Origin: Alternaria dauci | Taxonomy: Eukaryota; Ascomycota; Dothideomycetes; Pleosporales; Pleosporaceae | DNA: 64,000 bases | Assembly (NCBI RefSeq): GCF_042100115.1 | Contig: NC_091281.1 | Location: 62,001 to 126,000 of the forward strand | Direction of reading: 5' to 3' | Shown: positions 55,480-64,000 of the stretch, piece after piece | How positions within the stretch are numbered: position 1 is the stretch's first letter | Layout of the letters: every line of letters starts with the position of its first letter | Translations under genes and position numbers: made by a program | Notes under the pieces: generated by a model | Told to the model about the DNA's origin: nothing | Seen by the model: only the letters and a program-made list of their open reading frames with translations | Database searches by the model: none

Positions 55480-57420
55480 ATGGCTCATCAGGGAAACGCG
55501 CAGAACAACAGGGCTCAGGGTCAGGGACCCTCGACGCCAGCACGCCCTACCCCAGAAAATGATGAGATGCTGGAAGCATCCGATGACGAGGGAGAGAACC
55601 CTAACGTCACCGAGCTCAGGAATCTTAGGCAACACACAACCACGCAGGCTCAGCAGATTGCTGAGATGCAGGCAATGATCAATCAGCTTGCAGGGCAACT
55701 GATGATGACCCCTAACGAACGACCCGTTGCTACAAAGAAACCCAAGATAGCGTCACCAGAGAAATACGGTGGAGAACGAGAAAAGCTACGAGTATTTCTC
55801 ACCAACATCGACCTGTACTGCGAGTACAACGAGGTACCCAACGACCAGGAAAAGATCCTCATGGCCAGTACATACATGAAGGATAAGGCTTCCAATTGGA
55901 TGCAACCCTATGTGGACGATTATCTGCTGGATGCAGAACACATGGGCACCAAAGAAGGAACCCGTACCTTATTCGCAAGTTGGACAGAGTTTAAGCAAGA
56001 GATGGGACGCATCTTCGGAGAAGTAGACGCTCAGAACCAGGCAGAGAAGAAGATCACTCGCCTGAGGCAGACCTCGTCAGTATCGGCATACACGGCGGAA
56101 TTTAAGCAACTACAAGCACGGATCGATTGGGATGATGCGGCACTTCGAACGGTATTCGAAGCAGGCCTCAAAGAGAATGTCAAGGACGGCCTTGTACACC
56201 ACGATAAGCCCGGGACGCTACACGCTCTGATCGAGCTAGCCACGCGTATCGACAACAGGTTGTGGGAACGAAACGATCAGAAGAAATACTTCCGACCCAA
56301 CCTGCCCAACATGAAGAAACAGCGTGGTAGATTCGACAGGGATGGCGACGCCATCATGACCGGCAAGGTACAAGAGAAGGCCAAAGACAAGAAAACCCGA
56401 GGAGGTAAAAGACACGACGGTCTCTCCAAGGAAGAACGCCAGCGGCGTTACGACAACAAAGCATGTCTCCGATGCGGGAAGACAGGACACTTCGCTAGGG
56501 ATTGCGAAGAAGAACAAGTCAAACAGGCAGCTGTCAAGATCCGGATGATCAGACAAGGCACGCCTTACCCGGCCGGGATAGAGCCGGATGACAACCTAAG
56601 CGACTTAGACCTATACGAAGAGGCACGCTTGGAGGATAAGGAAGGCTACGAAATCGTCCCAAGAGTTAAACCGGACAACGAAGTTCTCACCATGGGCCAG
56701 CCAAAGAAGACTGACTGGAAGGTCAAAGGCACCATCGTGATGGAACGATTAGCCAACAACCAGTGTTGGGTATGTGGTAACAAGACACACTACGCCGACG
56801 AATGCACGGTTCGCGAACGAATCATGATTACCGGCCCGAATGCCGAAGAAATTGGGTATCAGGCGATACACCAACAACCCTACTTCGATGATCCAATGGT
56901 TGAGGTCGAGGACCAAGAAGCCCACGAAGTAGAAGATACCAAGGATCACAAGGATTTGTGTTGGTATGACTGTAAGATAAATTGCGAGTTCCATAAGCAA
57001 GATAAGGAGGATTGCAGGACAGACCAGGACCGGTGCTGCCACCTGAACCTCTGGGCAGACGAATGTCTAGCAGACATCTGCCATCTACACGAACCAGAGA
57101 AAGTGGAGATCCACTACAGACTTCTATGGACGCAATGCAGGAACGGGTGTGACTTCCATCGCAAGCAGCTCAAGGAAGCACACAAGGTGGATGACTATTA
57201 CCATCGCACCCTATCATCAAACATCTGCGAGGTAGCAGATTGTGAGATTCACGAGGCCAAGAAGGCTCAACCAAGGAAGAGGATCACCAGGGAGGAGATA
57301 CCTCACCAGAACATTCATTGGAGCTTCTGTTACGACGACAGGTGCTTGACGCACTACAGCTCAAAGAATGACACAGGCTACTTTCCTAAGTACAGGAAAG
57401 GTAAGCAGTCAAAAAACTAG
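55480..57420 (+). CDS. Gag polyprotein with two zinc knuckles and Cys-His repeats
   Basis: 646 residues, longer than usual for fungal gypsy Gag. The N-terminal part is disordered and Pro/Asp-rich, then a short helical stretch (QQIAEMQAMINQLAGQL). The retrotransposon Gag capsid domain follows at about residues 95-260 (FLTNIDLYCEYN, EKILMASTYMKDKASNWMQP, ITRLRQTSSVSAYTAEFKQL). Two CCHC knuckles are at about 329-342 (CLRCGKTGHFARDC) and 429-442 (CWVCGNKTHYADEC). The C-terminal 160 residues carry five short C-x3/4-C-x2-H motifs. The stop TAG at 57418 follows directly on a slippery heptamer. Confidence 0.9.
   Translation: MAHQGNAQNNRAQGQGPSTPARPTPENDEMLEASDDEGENPNVTELRNLRQHTTTQAQQIAEMQAMINQLAGQLMMTPNERPVATKKPKIASPEKYGGEREKLRVFLTNIDLYCEYNEVPNDQEKILMASTYMKDKASNWMQPYVDDYLLDAEHMGTKEGTRTLFASWTEFKQEMGRIFGEVDAQNQAEKKITRLRQTSSVSAYTAEFKQLQARIDWDDAALRTVFEAGLKENVKDGLVHHDKPGTLHALIELATRIDNRLWERNDQKKYFRPNLPNMKKQRGRFDRDGDAIMTGKVQEKAKDKKTRGGKRHDGLSKEERQRRYDNKACLRCGKTGHFARDCEEEQVKQAAVKIRMIRQGTPYPAGIEPDDNLSDLDLYEEARLEDKEGYEIVPRVKPDNEVLTMGQPKKTDWKVKGTIVMERLANNQCWVCGNKTHYADECTVRERIMITGPNAEEIGYQAIHQQPYFDDPMVEVEDQEAHEVEDTKDHKDLCWYDCKINCEFHKQDKEDCRTDQDRCCHLNLWADECLADICHLHEPEKVEIHYRLLWTQCRNGCDFHRKQLKEAHKVDDYYHRTLSSNICEVADCEIHEAKKAQPRKRITREEIPHQNIHWSFCYDDRCLTHYSSKNDTGYFPKYRKGKQSKN
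57411..57417 (+). promoter_or_regulatory. Programmed -1 frameshift site, A AAA AAC
   Basis: In the gag frame the last codons read TCA AAA AAC TAG, so the heptamer A AAA AAC lies in the correct phase directly before the stop. Slipping back one base enters the frame that is open from 57405 through all of pol. A GC-rich stretch with a small CCAG/CTGG stem follows. Confidence 0.75.
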
Positions 57421-60400
57421 GATGCCGCCAGGGACAGGGTCACGCTGGTGAAGGCAGTCCTAAAACGACCCTTAGGAAGGTGCAGGATACCGATGGTCGG
57501 GTGAAGCAGCTGCTCACGACCGTATCTGTACAGGGACGAAACATCGAGGCGCTCGTAGATAGCGGGGCCGCACGAACGATGATCTCACCCAGAGTGGTGG
57601 AGAAACACGAACTACCCTACCGGGTTAAGAAGAACCCAGTATCGGTACTGTTAGCCGACGAGAAACCCATGGAATATGGAAACGGCATGATACGGATGGA
57701 AACCGAATCAACAAAGCTACGGATAGCTGGCATAGAGTGCCAAATGAATATCGACATAATGGAACTAGGAGGACTAGACATGTTGATTGGTTATGACTGG
57801 CTAGATGCCCATAACCCCGCCATCGACTGGCGAATGAAGACGATACTCAGAAGAGAACCTGTGCACAAGGTTGCTAGAGTACGCCAAAGAGTGAGCCCGA
57901 AGGACCAGAGCTCAACCCAGGACGGGAGGTTCGGCAAGATCTCGCCTCATAAGATCATGAGAATCTATGAGAAGGACCCTCAAAGAGTAGGAGTCATATG
58001 GATAAGACGAGTCGCGACCACGAAGGAAGGACCCTTACCACTAGAGATACCAAGAGAGTATCAGACCGACGAGTTTAGAGAACTCTTCGAGGAAAACGAA
58101 GCCACGGACTTGGCAGACCATCAGGATTGGGATCACGAGATCATCCTAGATGAAGGGGCAAAGTTAAGCCCAGGACCTATGTATCCCATATCGCCCGAGC
58201 ACGATGCTGAGCTAAGGGAGTACATCCAGAAGAATCTGAAGAAGGGATTTATCCGACCGGGATCAGGCCCAATGGCCTCACCCATCTTGTTCGTAAAGAA
58301 GCCTAACGGGAAGTGGCGACTATGTGTCGACTTCCGAAGGTTGAACAGCGTTACTCGGAAGAACCGATATCCCTTACCACTAATAACCGAGCTCATGGAT
58401 CGACTCCAGGGAGCCAAGTGGTTTACGAAGTTCGACGTTCGGGAAGGATTTCACCGAATCAGGATCAAGGAAGGACACGAATGGATGACAGCGTTCAAAA
58501 CGAAATATGGACTGTTCGAGTACACAGTAATGCCTTTTGGGTTAACGAATGCCCCGGCAACGTTTCAGTCAGTCATCAACAACGCTCTTCACGAGTACCT
58601 TGGAATCTTCGTCACAGCGTACATCGACGATGTGCTGGTATACTCTAGCGGGACGCTAGAAGAACATGTGGAACATGTCAAGAAAGTGCTCAGGAAGCTT
58701 AAGGAATACAAGCTGTACCTGCAGCCGGGGAAGTGCGAATTTCACACGAAGGAAACGGAATACCTAGGCTTCATAATATCCACAGAGGGGGTGAAGATGA
58801 ACCCAAAGAAGACAGCGGCTGTACAGGAATGGCCAACGCCCAAAACAGTCAAGGACGTGCAATCCTTCCTAGGATTTGCCAACTACTACCGGAAGTTCAT
58901 CAAGGATTACTCAAAGATCACAACACCTCTCTCCGAGATCACGAAGAAGGAAGTTGGTTTCAAATGGAACGAGGAACATCAGGAGGCTTTTGATCGAATC
59001 AAGCAGATATTCCTCGAGGCACCAGTACTAGAGATGTACGACCCAAAGCGAGAGACGCGAGTCGAGACCGACGCGTCAGATTATGCACTCGGAGCTGTAT
59101 TGTCGCAGCAGTGCCCAGACAAAAAGTGGAGACCAGTGTTCTACCACTCAAGAAAGTTCTCTGGAGCAGAACTAAACTACGACGTTCACGATAAGGAGCT
59201 ACTAGGAGTAGTCGATGCCTTTGAACAGTGGGAAGTCTATTTGCTAGGACTACCACACCAGATCGAGGTTTTTACCGATCACCAGAACTTGGCAGGTTTC
59301 ATGACAACGAAGAAACTCAACCGACGACAAGTCCGATGGGCTGAGATGCTAGCTCAGTTCGACTTCAAGATAACTCACCGCGCTGGAACGCTCAACGGAG
59401 CTGCGGATGCTTTAAGCAGGAGATCCGACTTACGCGAGGAAAATCATAAGGAACCACATGACGCCATGTTCAAGAAGATGCCTGATGGCACACTACGTTA
59501 CAACCAGCCGGAACTAGCTAAGATAGCTAAGGTGGCCGAGCGGGTAGAAACACTTCAGCAGCAGTGGCAGCAGAGAGCGGCCAGCTGGCAGTTCGAGCCT
59601 GACGAGAACGGCTCCGACGAACTGTTACAAGACGAGCGAGAGTACCGAGATATGATTCGAAGCGATCGAACATATGTACCCCCACACATGAGATCGAGTC
59701 TCATCAAGGAACTGCATGAGTCCCCAGAGTATGGACATGCATCGCTAGAAGAAATGGTCAGGCGACTATCAAAGGTGTTTGCGATACCACGCTTGCGAGC
59801 GAAGGTGCAGGACGTCCTAGGCAACTGTTTGGCTTGTCATCAGAACAAACCCAAGAGACATAAGCCCTATGGCCTGTTACAACCCTTACCGCCACCAACG
59901 AGACCATGGAGCAGCGTAACAATGGACTTCATAGTGAAGCTCCCGAAGTCGTTAGAACCAGGATCCGGAAGATTATGCGACACAGTCCTAGTCATCGTGT
60001 GTCGTCACACGAAAGGAGCAAAGTTTGTGCCCACGGAAGAAACCATTACGGCAGAAGAATGCGCGTATGAGGTCAGCAAGGCACTTATGTCAGAACATGG
60101 GATACCTGAAGAATTCATCACCGATCGTGATAAACTGTTCACTTCCAAGTATTGGAACACATTCCTGGCAAAGCTGGGTGTGAAGAAGAAACTATCGACT
60201 AGCTTCCACCCCGAAACAGATGGCCAGACGGAACGAACGAACCAGACACTGGAACAGTATCTGAGGATGTACGCCAACAAGCTGCAAGACAATTGGGTTG
60301 AACTCTTGCCGACAGCACAATTGGCCTACAATAGTACTAGGTCTGCGACGACTAAGTACTCACCACACTACGCGAATTACGGATATGAGCCGGTTGCTCA

Positions 60401-61580
60401 TCGAGATCCAAAAGATATAGAGAGTATCGCAGTAGGTGCAGACGACAAAGCCCGCTTGATGCGAGGACTGCACGAAGAATTGAGCAAGAACATAGCTCAT
60501 AGGAACCTCACGACAGCCAAGGCGGCTAATAAGCAAAGGATTGAGGGACCAACCTTTAAGAAGGGGGACAAAGTTTTCCTGTCACGTCAGAACTTGAAAA
60601 CTAAGCGACCAAGCAAGAAACTGGACAACCTCCGAATAGGACCATTCGAGGTTCTAGAGGAAATGGGTAACGTAAACTACAAACTCCAACTCCCACCAGG
60701 CATGCGCATCCACCCTGTCTTTCACAAGAAACTCCTGGAAAGAGCACCTCCAGATGCCGAGCTAGCTACCGACATAGAGCTCGAAGACGATGAGTACGAG
60801 GTCGAAGAAATCAGGGACCTGCGGAAAATCGGTCGTCAGTGGAAATACTTGGTCAAGTGGCTAGGATGGCCAGAGAGCCAGAACACTTGGGAACCAAAAG
60901 AAAATTTGACGAACTGCAAGTCACAGGTACGTGAGTACCATCGGAAACACCCAGAGAAGGGAGGACCGGGTCCTCAAGGGAAGAAAAGAATTCAGAAAAA
61001 GGATCGAAAGAAGCGTCATCCTGCAACCAGCCCAAGTCAGTCGACAGTCCGGGTAGCGATGGTTCAGTTGGTTGAAAGTCCGTACCAGGGGCAGAGTTCC
61101 CCTCGGCTTGCTCTTTCGCGCGATCCTGAAGACTCAAAATGGCGTGATCTCGATCAGCGAATGCTCGCTCTCGCGCCTCAGTCTCTGCCACTTCCAGCCG
61201 AAGTTGAGCGACCTCGGCCTCAGCTCGAAGAAGCGCCAAGCGCTTCTCGCGCTTTTCAGCCTCAACCTTCTCCCACTCTTCCTCAGTCACAAATAAGCTA
61301 CACTCAGCTTTCACCGAAATACAGCCCGCACACTGCCCAGAGGCAGTGTCCACGAAACAACGAAGATTCTTCTCCTCACACCGCTTGCAACGAAAGGTCA
61401 TCTCGTTCCCTTGTTGGCGGATACGGTCAGCACGAGCCTGGCGCTGTTGAGTCGAGTTCTGGGTACGGACGCGTCGAGAAGTCTGAACCTTGGGCATGGT
61501 CAGGGAAAGTGAGGAAAAGAGGAAAGAGAGGATACGACACCACCGGAGTAGCTATACCTCCACCACCGCCGCCGGACTAG
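57417..61580 (+). CDS. Pol polyprotein: protease, RT, RNase H, integrase, chromodomain
   Basis: The frame has no clear own start; it overlaps the gag end and is best reached by -1 frameshifting. Counting residues from 57480: protease VDSGA (Asp about 27); reverse transcriptase with LPLI, MPFGLTNAPATFQ and YIDD (about 381); RNase H with TDASDYALGAVLSQ and HDKELLG; integrase with an HHCC finger (LHESPEYGH to CLACHQNK) and a DD35E triad at about D816, D882 and E918; chromodomain at about 1104-1155 (YLVKWLGWPESQNTWEP). All catalytic residues are present. The last 200 codons after the chromodomain are Pro/Ser/Gln-rich and lie opposite the antisense ORF. They are probably not selected for their own sequence. 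Confidence 0.9.
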   Translation, partial: LGCRQGQGHAGEGSPKTTLRKVQDTDGRVKQLLTTVSVQGRNIEALVDSGAARTMISPRVVEKHELPYRVKKNPVSVLLADEKPMEYGNGMIRMETESTKLRIAGIECQMNIDIMELGGLDMLIGYDWLDAHNPAIDWRMKTILRREPVHKVARVRQRVSPKDQSSTQDGRFGKISPHKIMRIYEKDPQRVGVIWIRRVATTKEGPLPLEIPREYQTDEFRELFEENEATDLADHQDWDHEIILDEGAKLSPGPMYPISPEHDAELREYIQKNLKKGFIRPGSGPMASPILFVKKPNGKWRLCVDFRRLNSVTRKNRYPLPLITELMDRLQGAKWFTKFDVREGFHRIRIKEGHEWMTAFKTKYGLFEYTVMPFGLTNAPATFQSVINNALHEYLGIFVTAYIDDVLVYSSGTLEEHVEHVKKVLRKLKEYKLYLQPGKCEFHTKETEYLGFIISTEGVKMNPKKTAAVQEWPTPKTVKDVQSFLGFANYYRKFIKDYSKITTPLSEITKKEVGFKWNEEHQEAFDRIKQIFLEAPVLEMYDPKRETRVETDASDYALGAVLSQQCPDKKWRPVFYHSRKFSGAELNYDVHDKELLGVVDAFEQWEVYLLGLPHQIEVFTDHQNLAGFMTTKKLNRRQVRWAEMLAQFDFKITHRAGTLNGAADALSRRSDLREENHKEPHDAMFKKMPDGTLRYNQPELAKIAKVAERVETLQQQWQQRAASWQFEPDENGSDELLQDEREYRDMIRSDRTYVPPHMRSSLIKELHESPEYGHASLEEMVRRLSKVFAIPRLRAKVQDVLGNCLACHQNKPKRHKPYGLLQPLPPPTRPWSSVTMDFIVKLPKSLEPGSGRLCDTVLVIVCRHTKGAKFVPTEETITAEECAYEVSKALMSEHGIPEEFITDRDKLFTSKYWNTFLAKLGVKKKLSTSFHPETDGQTERTNQTLEQYLRMYANKLQDNWVELLPTAQLAYNSTRSATTKYSPHYANYGYEPVAHRDPKDIESIAVGADDKARLMRGLHEELSKNIAHRNLTTAKAANKQRIEGPTFKKGDKVFLSRQNLKTKRPSKKLDNLRIGPFEVLEEMGNVNYKLQLPPGMRIHPVFHKKLLERAPPDAELATDIELEDDEYEVEEIRDLRKIGRQWKYLVKWLGWPESQNTWEPKENLTNCKSQVREYHRKHPEKGGPGPQGKKRIQKKDRKKRHPATSPSQSTVRVAMVQLVESPYQGQSSPRLALSRDPEDSKWRDLDQRMLALAPQSLPLPAEVERPRPQLEEAPSASRAFQPQPSPTLPQSQISYTQLSPKYSPHTAQRQCPRNNEDSSPHTACNERSSRSLVGGYGQHEPGAVESSSGYGRVEKSEPWAWSGKVRKRGKRGYDTTGVAIPPPPPPD
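60853..61497 (-). CDS. Antisense ORF: Zn2Cys6-like cluster plus coiled coil
   Basis: 214 codons from ATG 61497, running against the 3' end of pol. After a basic N-terminus (RRVRTQ, RQARADRIRQQ) come six cysteines at residues 37, 40, 47, 56, 59 and 66, spaced C-x2-C-x6-C-x8-C-x2-C-x6-C, the exact binuclear zinc cluster spacing of Gal4-type proteins. Residues about 72-125 are a strong heptad-like charged helix (EEEWEKVEAEKREKRLALLR). An acidic tail with FDPFSEFF follows. This composition is coherent protein, whereas the sense translation is low-complexity, so I judge the antisense frame to be the coding one here. It ends inside the chromodomain coding region. The role is unknown; a DNA-binding regulator is an inference. 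Confidence 0.65.
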   Translation of the reverse strand: MPKVQTSRRVRTQNSTQQRQARADRIRQQGNEMTFRCKRCEEKNLRCFVDTASGQCAGCISVKAECSLFVTEEEWEKVEAEKREKRLALLRAEAEVAQLRLEVAETEARERAFADRDHAILSLQDRAKEQAEGNSAPGTDFQPTEPSLPGLSTDLGWLQDDASFDPFSEFFSSLEDPVLPSLGVSDGTHVPVTCSSSNFLLVPKCSGSLAILAT

Positions 61581-61622
61581 GCGCGGGAAAACGATAATCC
61601 AGGGTATCGAGACGATACGCCT

Positions 61623-61633
61623 AAGAGGGGGGG
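61623..61633 (+). other. Polypurine tract
   Basis: AAGAGGGGGGG three bases before the 3' LTR, the plus-strand primer site of retrotransposons. Confidence 0.8.
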
Positions 61634-61636
61634 TAA

Positions 61637-62110
61637 TGTTACAAGGTAACAAGGAATTGCCTTCCTTTCATGCAGGTCGCATGAAGGAAGACCATCGGGC
61701 GGACACGTTGGACGAAAGTGGATCTAGGGCGGGGCCCAGATCACGTGAAAGGAATGGCATCCCGCCAAGACCTGGCCTCCGGGAGGCCAGTGAGGATTGG
61801 GAGGTCACGGCCCTCCTAGGCCTCCCTCTTGGAAGGGAGGGTAAGGAGGACAGGACCTATGGCAATGGGTATAAGAATGTGTTGGATCTCATTATTACAC
61901 TCGTTGTGGTTAACTCAAATAGTTCATCTCTTACACAGATTGTCAACTAGTTATTCTATTGTTATAGAATTGGTAGCGTTATTCTTTGGTTACAACGATA
62001 ACTCTTTTCCACCTGATCATTCCATATCCTACCTCACGGACTATCGCCAATATCTATCTCGCCTTAGTACGGACCGAGCTTAGAGAAGTATAGCCTAACC
62101 CCGTGTAACA
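61637..62110 (+). repeat. 3' LTR
   Basis: 474 bp with the same ends as the 5' LTR. Differences cluster in the last 150 bp (around 61958-62085) and include single-base gaps. Confidence 0.95.
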
Positions 62111-64000
62111 CTTAGGTACTAGGCTAACTACTATATCTTATAAATATATAGCTAGCGTTCTAATATAGCTAAGGAGTATACTAAGTAGATATAAATATAT
62201 TATCTACTTACCTCCTATATATATAATAATAGAGGATACCCTAAGGAAGGTAACTATAGTATAGTCTTCTCTAACACGACTTAAATACGTTTCTAATAGG
62301 TTATAGTTTTAGTATAGTAAGGTAATAAAGTATAAGATATAGAAGTTAAACTTACCCTTCTTAAATATAATTATTTAAATAATAAATATACTAGTAAAAG
62401 ACGTAAGTATAATACTATTAAAAGATACTATAATAAATTATAGTAAAAGTATATCTCCTAAACACCTATTTTAACTATATATAGCTATATATATTTAATA
62501 ATAGATAGGTTAAAGCTAAAGCCCTAAACTTTAGGTAGTTCTAGAAAGTTATAGTAACGTTAGGGAGAAGAGGAGTTTAGTGTTATATAGGGGTAAGCTA
62601 TACTTCTCTAAGCTTAGTTTATACTAAGGTAAGATAAGCTTAGGTAATAGTCTATAAGGTAGTATATAAAATAATTAGGTAGAAAAGAGTTATTATTATA
62701 ACTAAAGGATAATAATACTAATTCTATAAATAATAGAAAAACTAGTTAATAATCTATATAAGAGATAAACTATTTAAGTTAACTATAATAAGTATAATAA
62801 TAAGATCTAATATATTCTTATACCTATTACCTTAGGTCTTACTATCTCTTTTATCCCTTTACTAGTAGATAGTTATAATAGCGCTACTATCTTAAAGTAC
62901 TCTACTATCCTAGATATTAGATCTTAGCGTAATAGTATATTATATAACTTAGTACACCCTATACTTAGCTTTCTTTCTTTTATATATAGCTTTCCTTATA
63001 TAAGGAGGATTTAACCTTTATTACTTATAATATTTAGGGGGAAGAGGAGTTTTTAAACTATAGTTTATAGCTTATATCTAGGCTTATAACTATAGTACTT
63101 AAGAATAAAGAGATATTAAAGTAACTTTAATTTTCTTCTCTAAACTCCTATACTTTAATATATTTAGTATATCTAGTATATCTAGTATATCTAGTAGCTC
63201 TAGTATCTCTAATATAAAGGTTATTATATATAATATTATTATAAGTATAAAGAGCCTATTTTTAGTAAGTTTAGTAACCCTCTTAGTAACTATAGTAGCT
63301 ACTATTAAATAGTATAGTAAGTATAAAGTTATTATTAAGATTAACCCCTTTAAAAGTAACTTTAAGTATAAGTTCTAGACTTATATTTAATCCTTTAGCC
63401 TATTATATAAGTTTACTAAAAAAGAATTTAATTATATACTTAGGGACCCTTAGCTTTAGCCTTTATAGACTTTTTTTATTATTATTATAGTATATATAAT
63501 TCTTTATTTTCTATAGGTATAGGGGTATTATTAAAATAAAACTTTAAAGAAATATAAAGTAGCTATCCCTCTACTTATTAGTTATAAAAGTTTATAAAAA
63601 AGATAAAGTAATAATATAGTTTAAATATAGGACTAATTAGTGTTATCTAAGGGTAAAGCTCTAACGTCTATATATAAAAACTAAAGTTAAATAAATTTAC
63701 TAAAGGTAACTAAAAAGATACCTATTAAACCTTAGTAGGCCTAATAGGGATTACTAGCTATTAGCTAGTAATATAATTATAATATATTATAAAGGGGAGA
63801 GAGGATATAGTATATTTACTATAATTAAGAGGAGGTTATATAAAGCCTAACTACTTCTTACCTTTATACTAATACTAATATATAAGCTTTAATACTATAT
63901 ATAATTATTTTATACTATGTATAATTACCTTATATATAAATACTATAGTAATCCTTAATATATTATACTATAAGAATAATTATACCCTAGTAGGGGAGGT
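62111..64000. repeat. RIP-degraded AT-rich block (right end)
   Basis: Same character as 1-14290: almost no CpA/TpG, dense TpA, no ORF. It continues the RIP-mutated block interrupted by the retrotransposon. It has a short array of ATATCTAGT units at about 63168-63200 and the right arm of a long-range inverted repeat. Confidence 0.85.
62378..63160. repeat. Right arm of inverted repeat, with 450-bp extra segment
   Basis: Reverse complement of 13530-13868. Collinearity is broken at about 62580-63035, where about 450 bp is present only in this copy, between imperfect GAAGAGGAGTTT repeats. The extra segment may be a later insertion such as a mutated solo LTR; it starts TGTTATA, but no matching end is clear. 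Confidence 0.7.

Larger units (their letters stand above)
54941..62110 (+). mobile_element. Ty3/gypsy chromovirus LTR retrotransposon, structurally complete
   Basis: A 7.17-kb element. LTRs are 54941-55416 and 61637-62110, both beginning TGTTACAAGG and ending GTGTAACA, with a 5-bp target duplication CTTAG at 54936-54940 and 62111-62115. Internal parts are gag (55480-57420), pol in the -1 frame (to 61580), an antisense ORF (61497-60853) and a polypurine tract. All ORFs are open and the base composition is normal, while both flanks are RIP-mutated: the element landed in already mutated DNA and has itself escaped RIP. The LTRs differ at roughly 20 positions by eye, so the insertion is not brand new. 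Confidence 0.95.

Noticed and set aside
61000..61580. Functional Pol C-terminal domain after the chromodomain
   Set aside because: The sense translation is Pro/Ser/Gln-rich and structureless, and is better explained as the shadow of the antisense zinc-cluster ORF.
62580..63035. Solo LTR of the gypsy element
   Set aside because: It begins TGTTATA like a mutated LTR start, but the remainder and the 3' end do not match the LTR at 61637-62110.

Overview
The window looks like a piece of a filamentous ascomycete (Pezizomycotina) chromosome; a Dothideomycete-like fungus is my guess, but species cannot be fixed from sequence alone. The evidence is short GT-AG introns of about 45-90 nt with CTAAC-like branch sites, HET-domain genes, a CYP505 P450-reductase fusion, a CFEM GPI protein, and very AT-rich blocks almost without CpA/TpG that alternate with balanced gene-bearing DNA. 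That pattern is the footprint of repeat-induced point mutation (RIP).

Layout. 1-14290: a RIP-degraded island with a 4.2-kb sequence duplicated head to tail, each copy ending in a 20-bp tandem array. 14303-28476: an accessory segment in which almost every gene is damaged. It holds an unknown fragment, an intact alpha/beta hydrolase, a Zn2Cys6-type regulator with an incomplete zinc cluster, a nitrilase with a frameshift, an MFS transporter with a stop near its end, a HET gene with two in-frame stops, an intact CFEM gene and an unknown pseudogene. 28696-35772: intact genes for CYP505, a membrane fatty-acid desaturase and a small KGG-repeat stress protein. 36559-41202: two RIP-mutated pogo/Fot1-like DNA transposons in opposite orientation around 454 bp of host DNA. 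41233-54124: a cyclin-like gene cut short beside the transposon, an epoxide hydrolase with one nonsense codon, a second cyclin-like gene, NPR3, two small secreted proteins, an intact HET gene and an Old Yellow Enzyme. 54941-62110: a nearly intact Ty3/gypsy chromovirus with both LTRs and a CTTAG target duplication, inserted into RIP-mutated DNA that runs to 64000.

How the parts relate. Hydrolase, regulator, nitrilase and transporter are adjacent and could have formed a small catabolic or detoxification group; three of the four now carry lesions. CYP505 and the desaturase both act on fatty acids. The retrotransposon shows a complete expression plan: a TATA box, a candidate self-priming primer site, gag with Cys-His repeats, a slippery A AAA AAC followed directly by the gag stop (a -1 shift enters pol), and a polypurine tract. 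Its most unusual part is a 214-codon antisense ORF with an exact Gal4-type Zn2Cys6 cysteine spacing followed by a probable coiled coil. That antisense gene is my best candidate for an undescribed component. Second is a 45-nt palindromic element found at a similar distance upstream of both HET genes.
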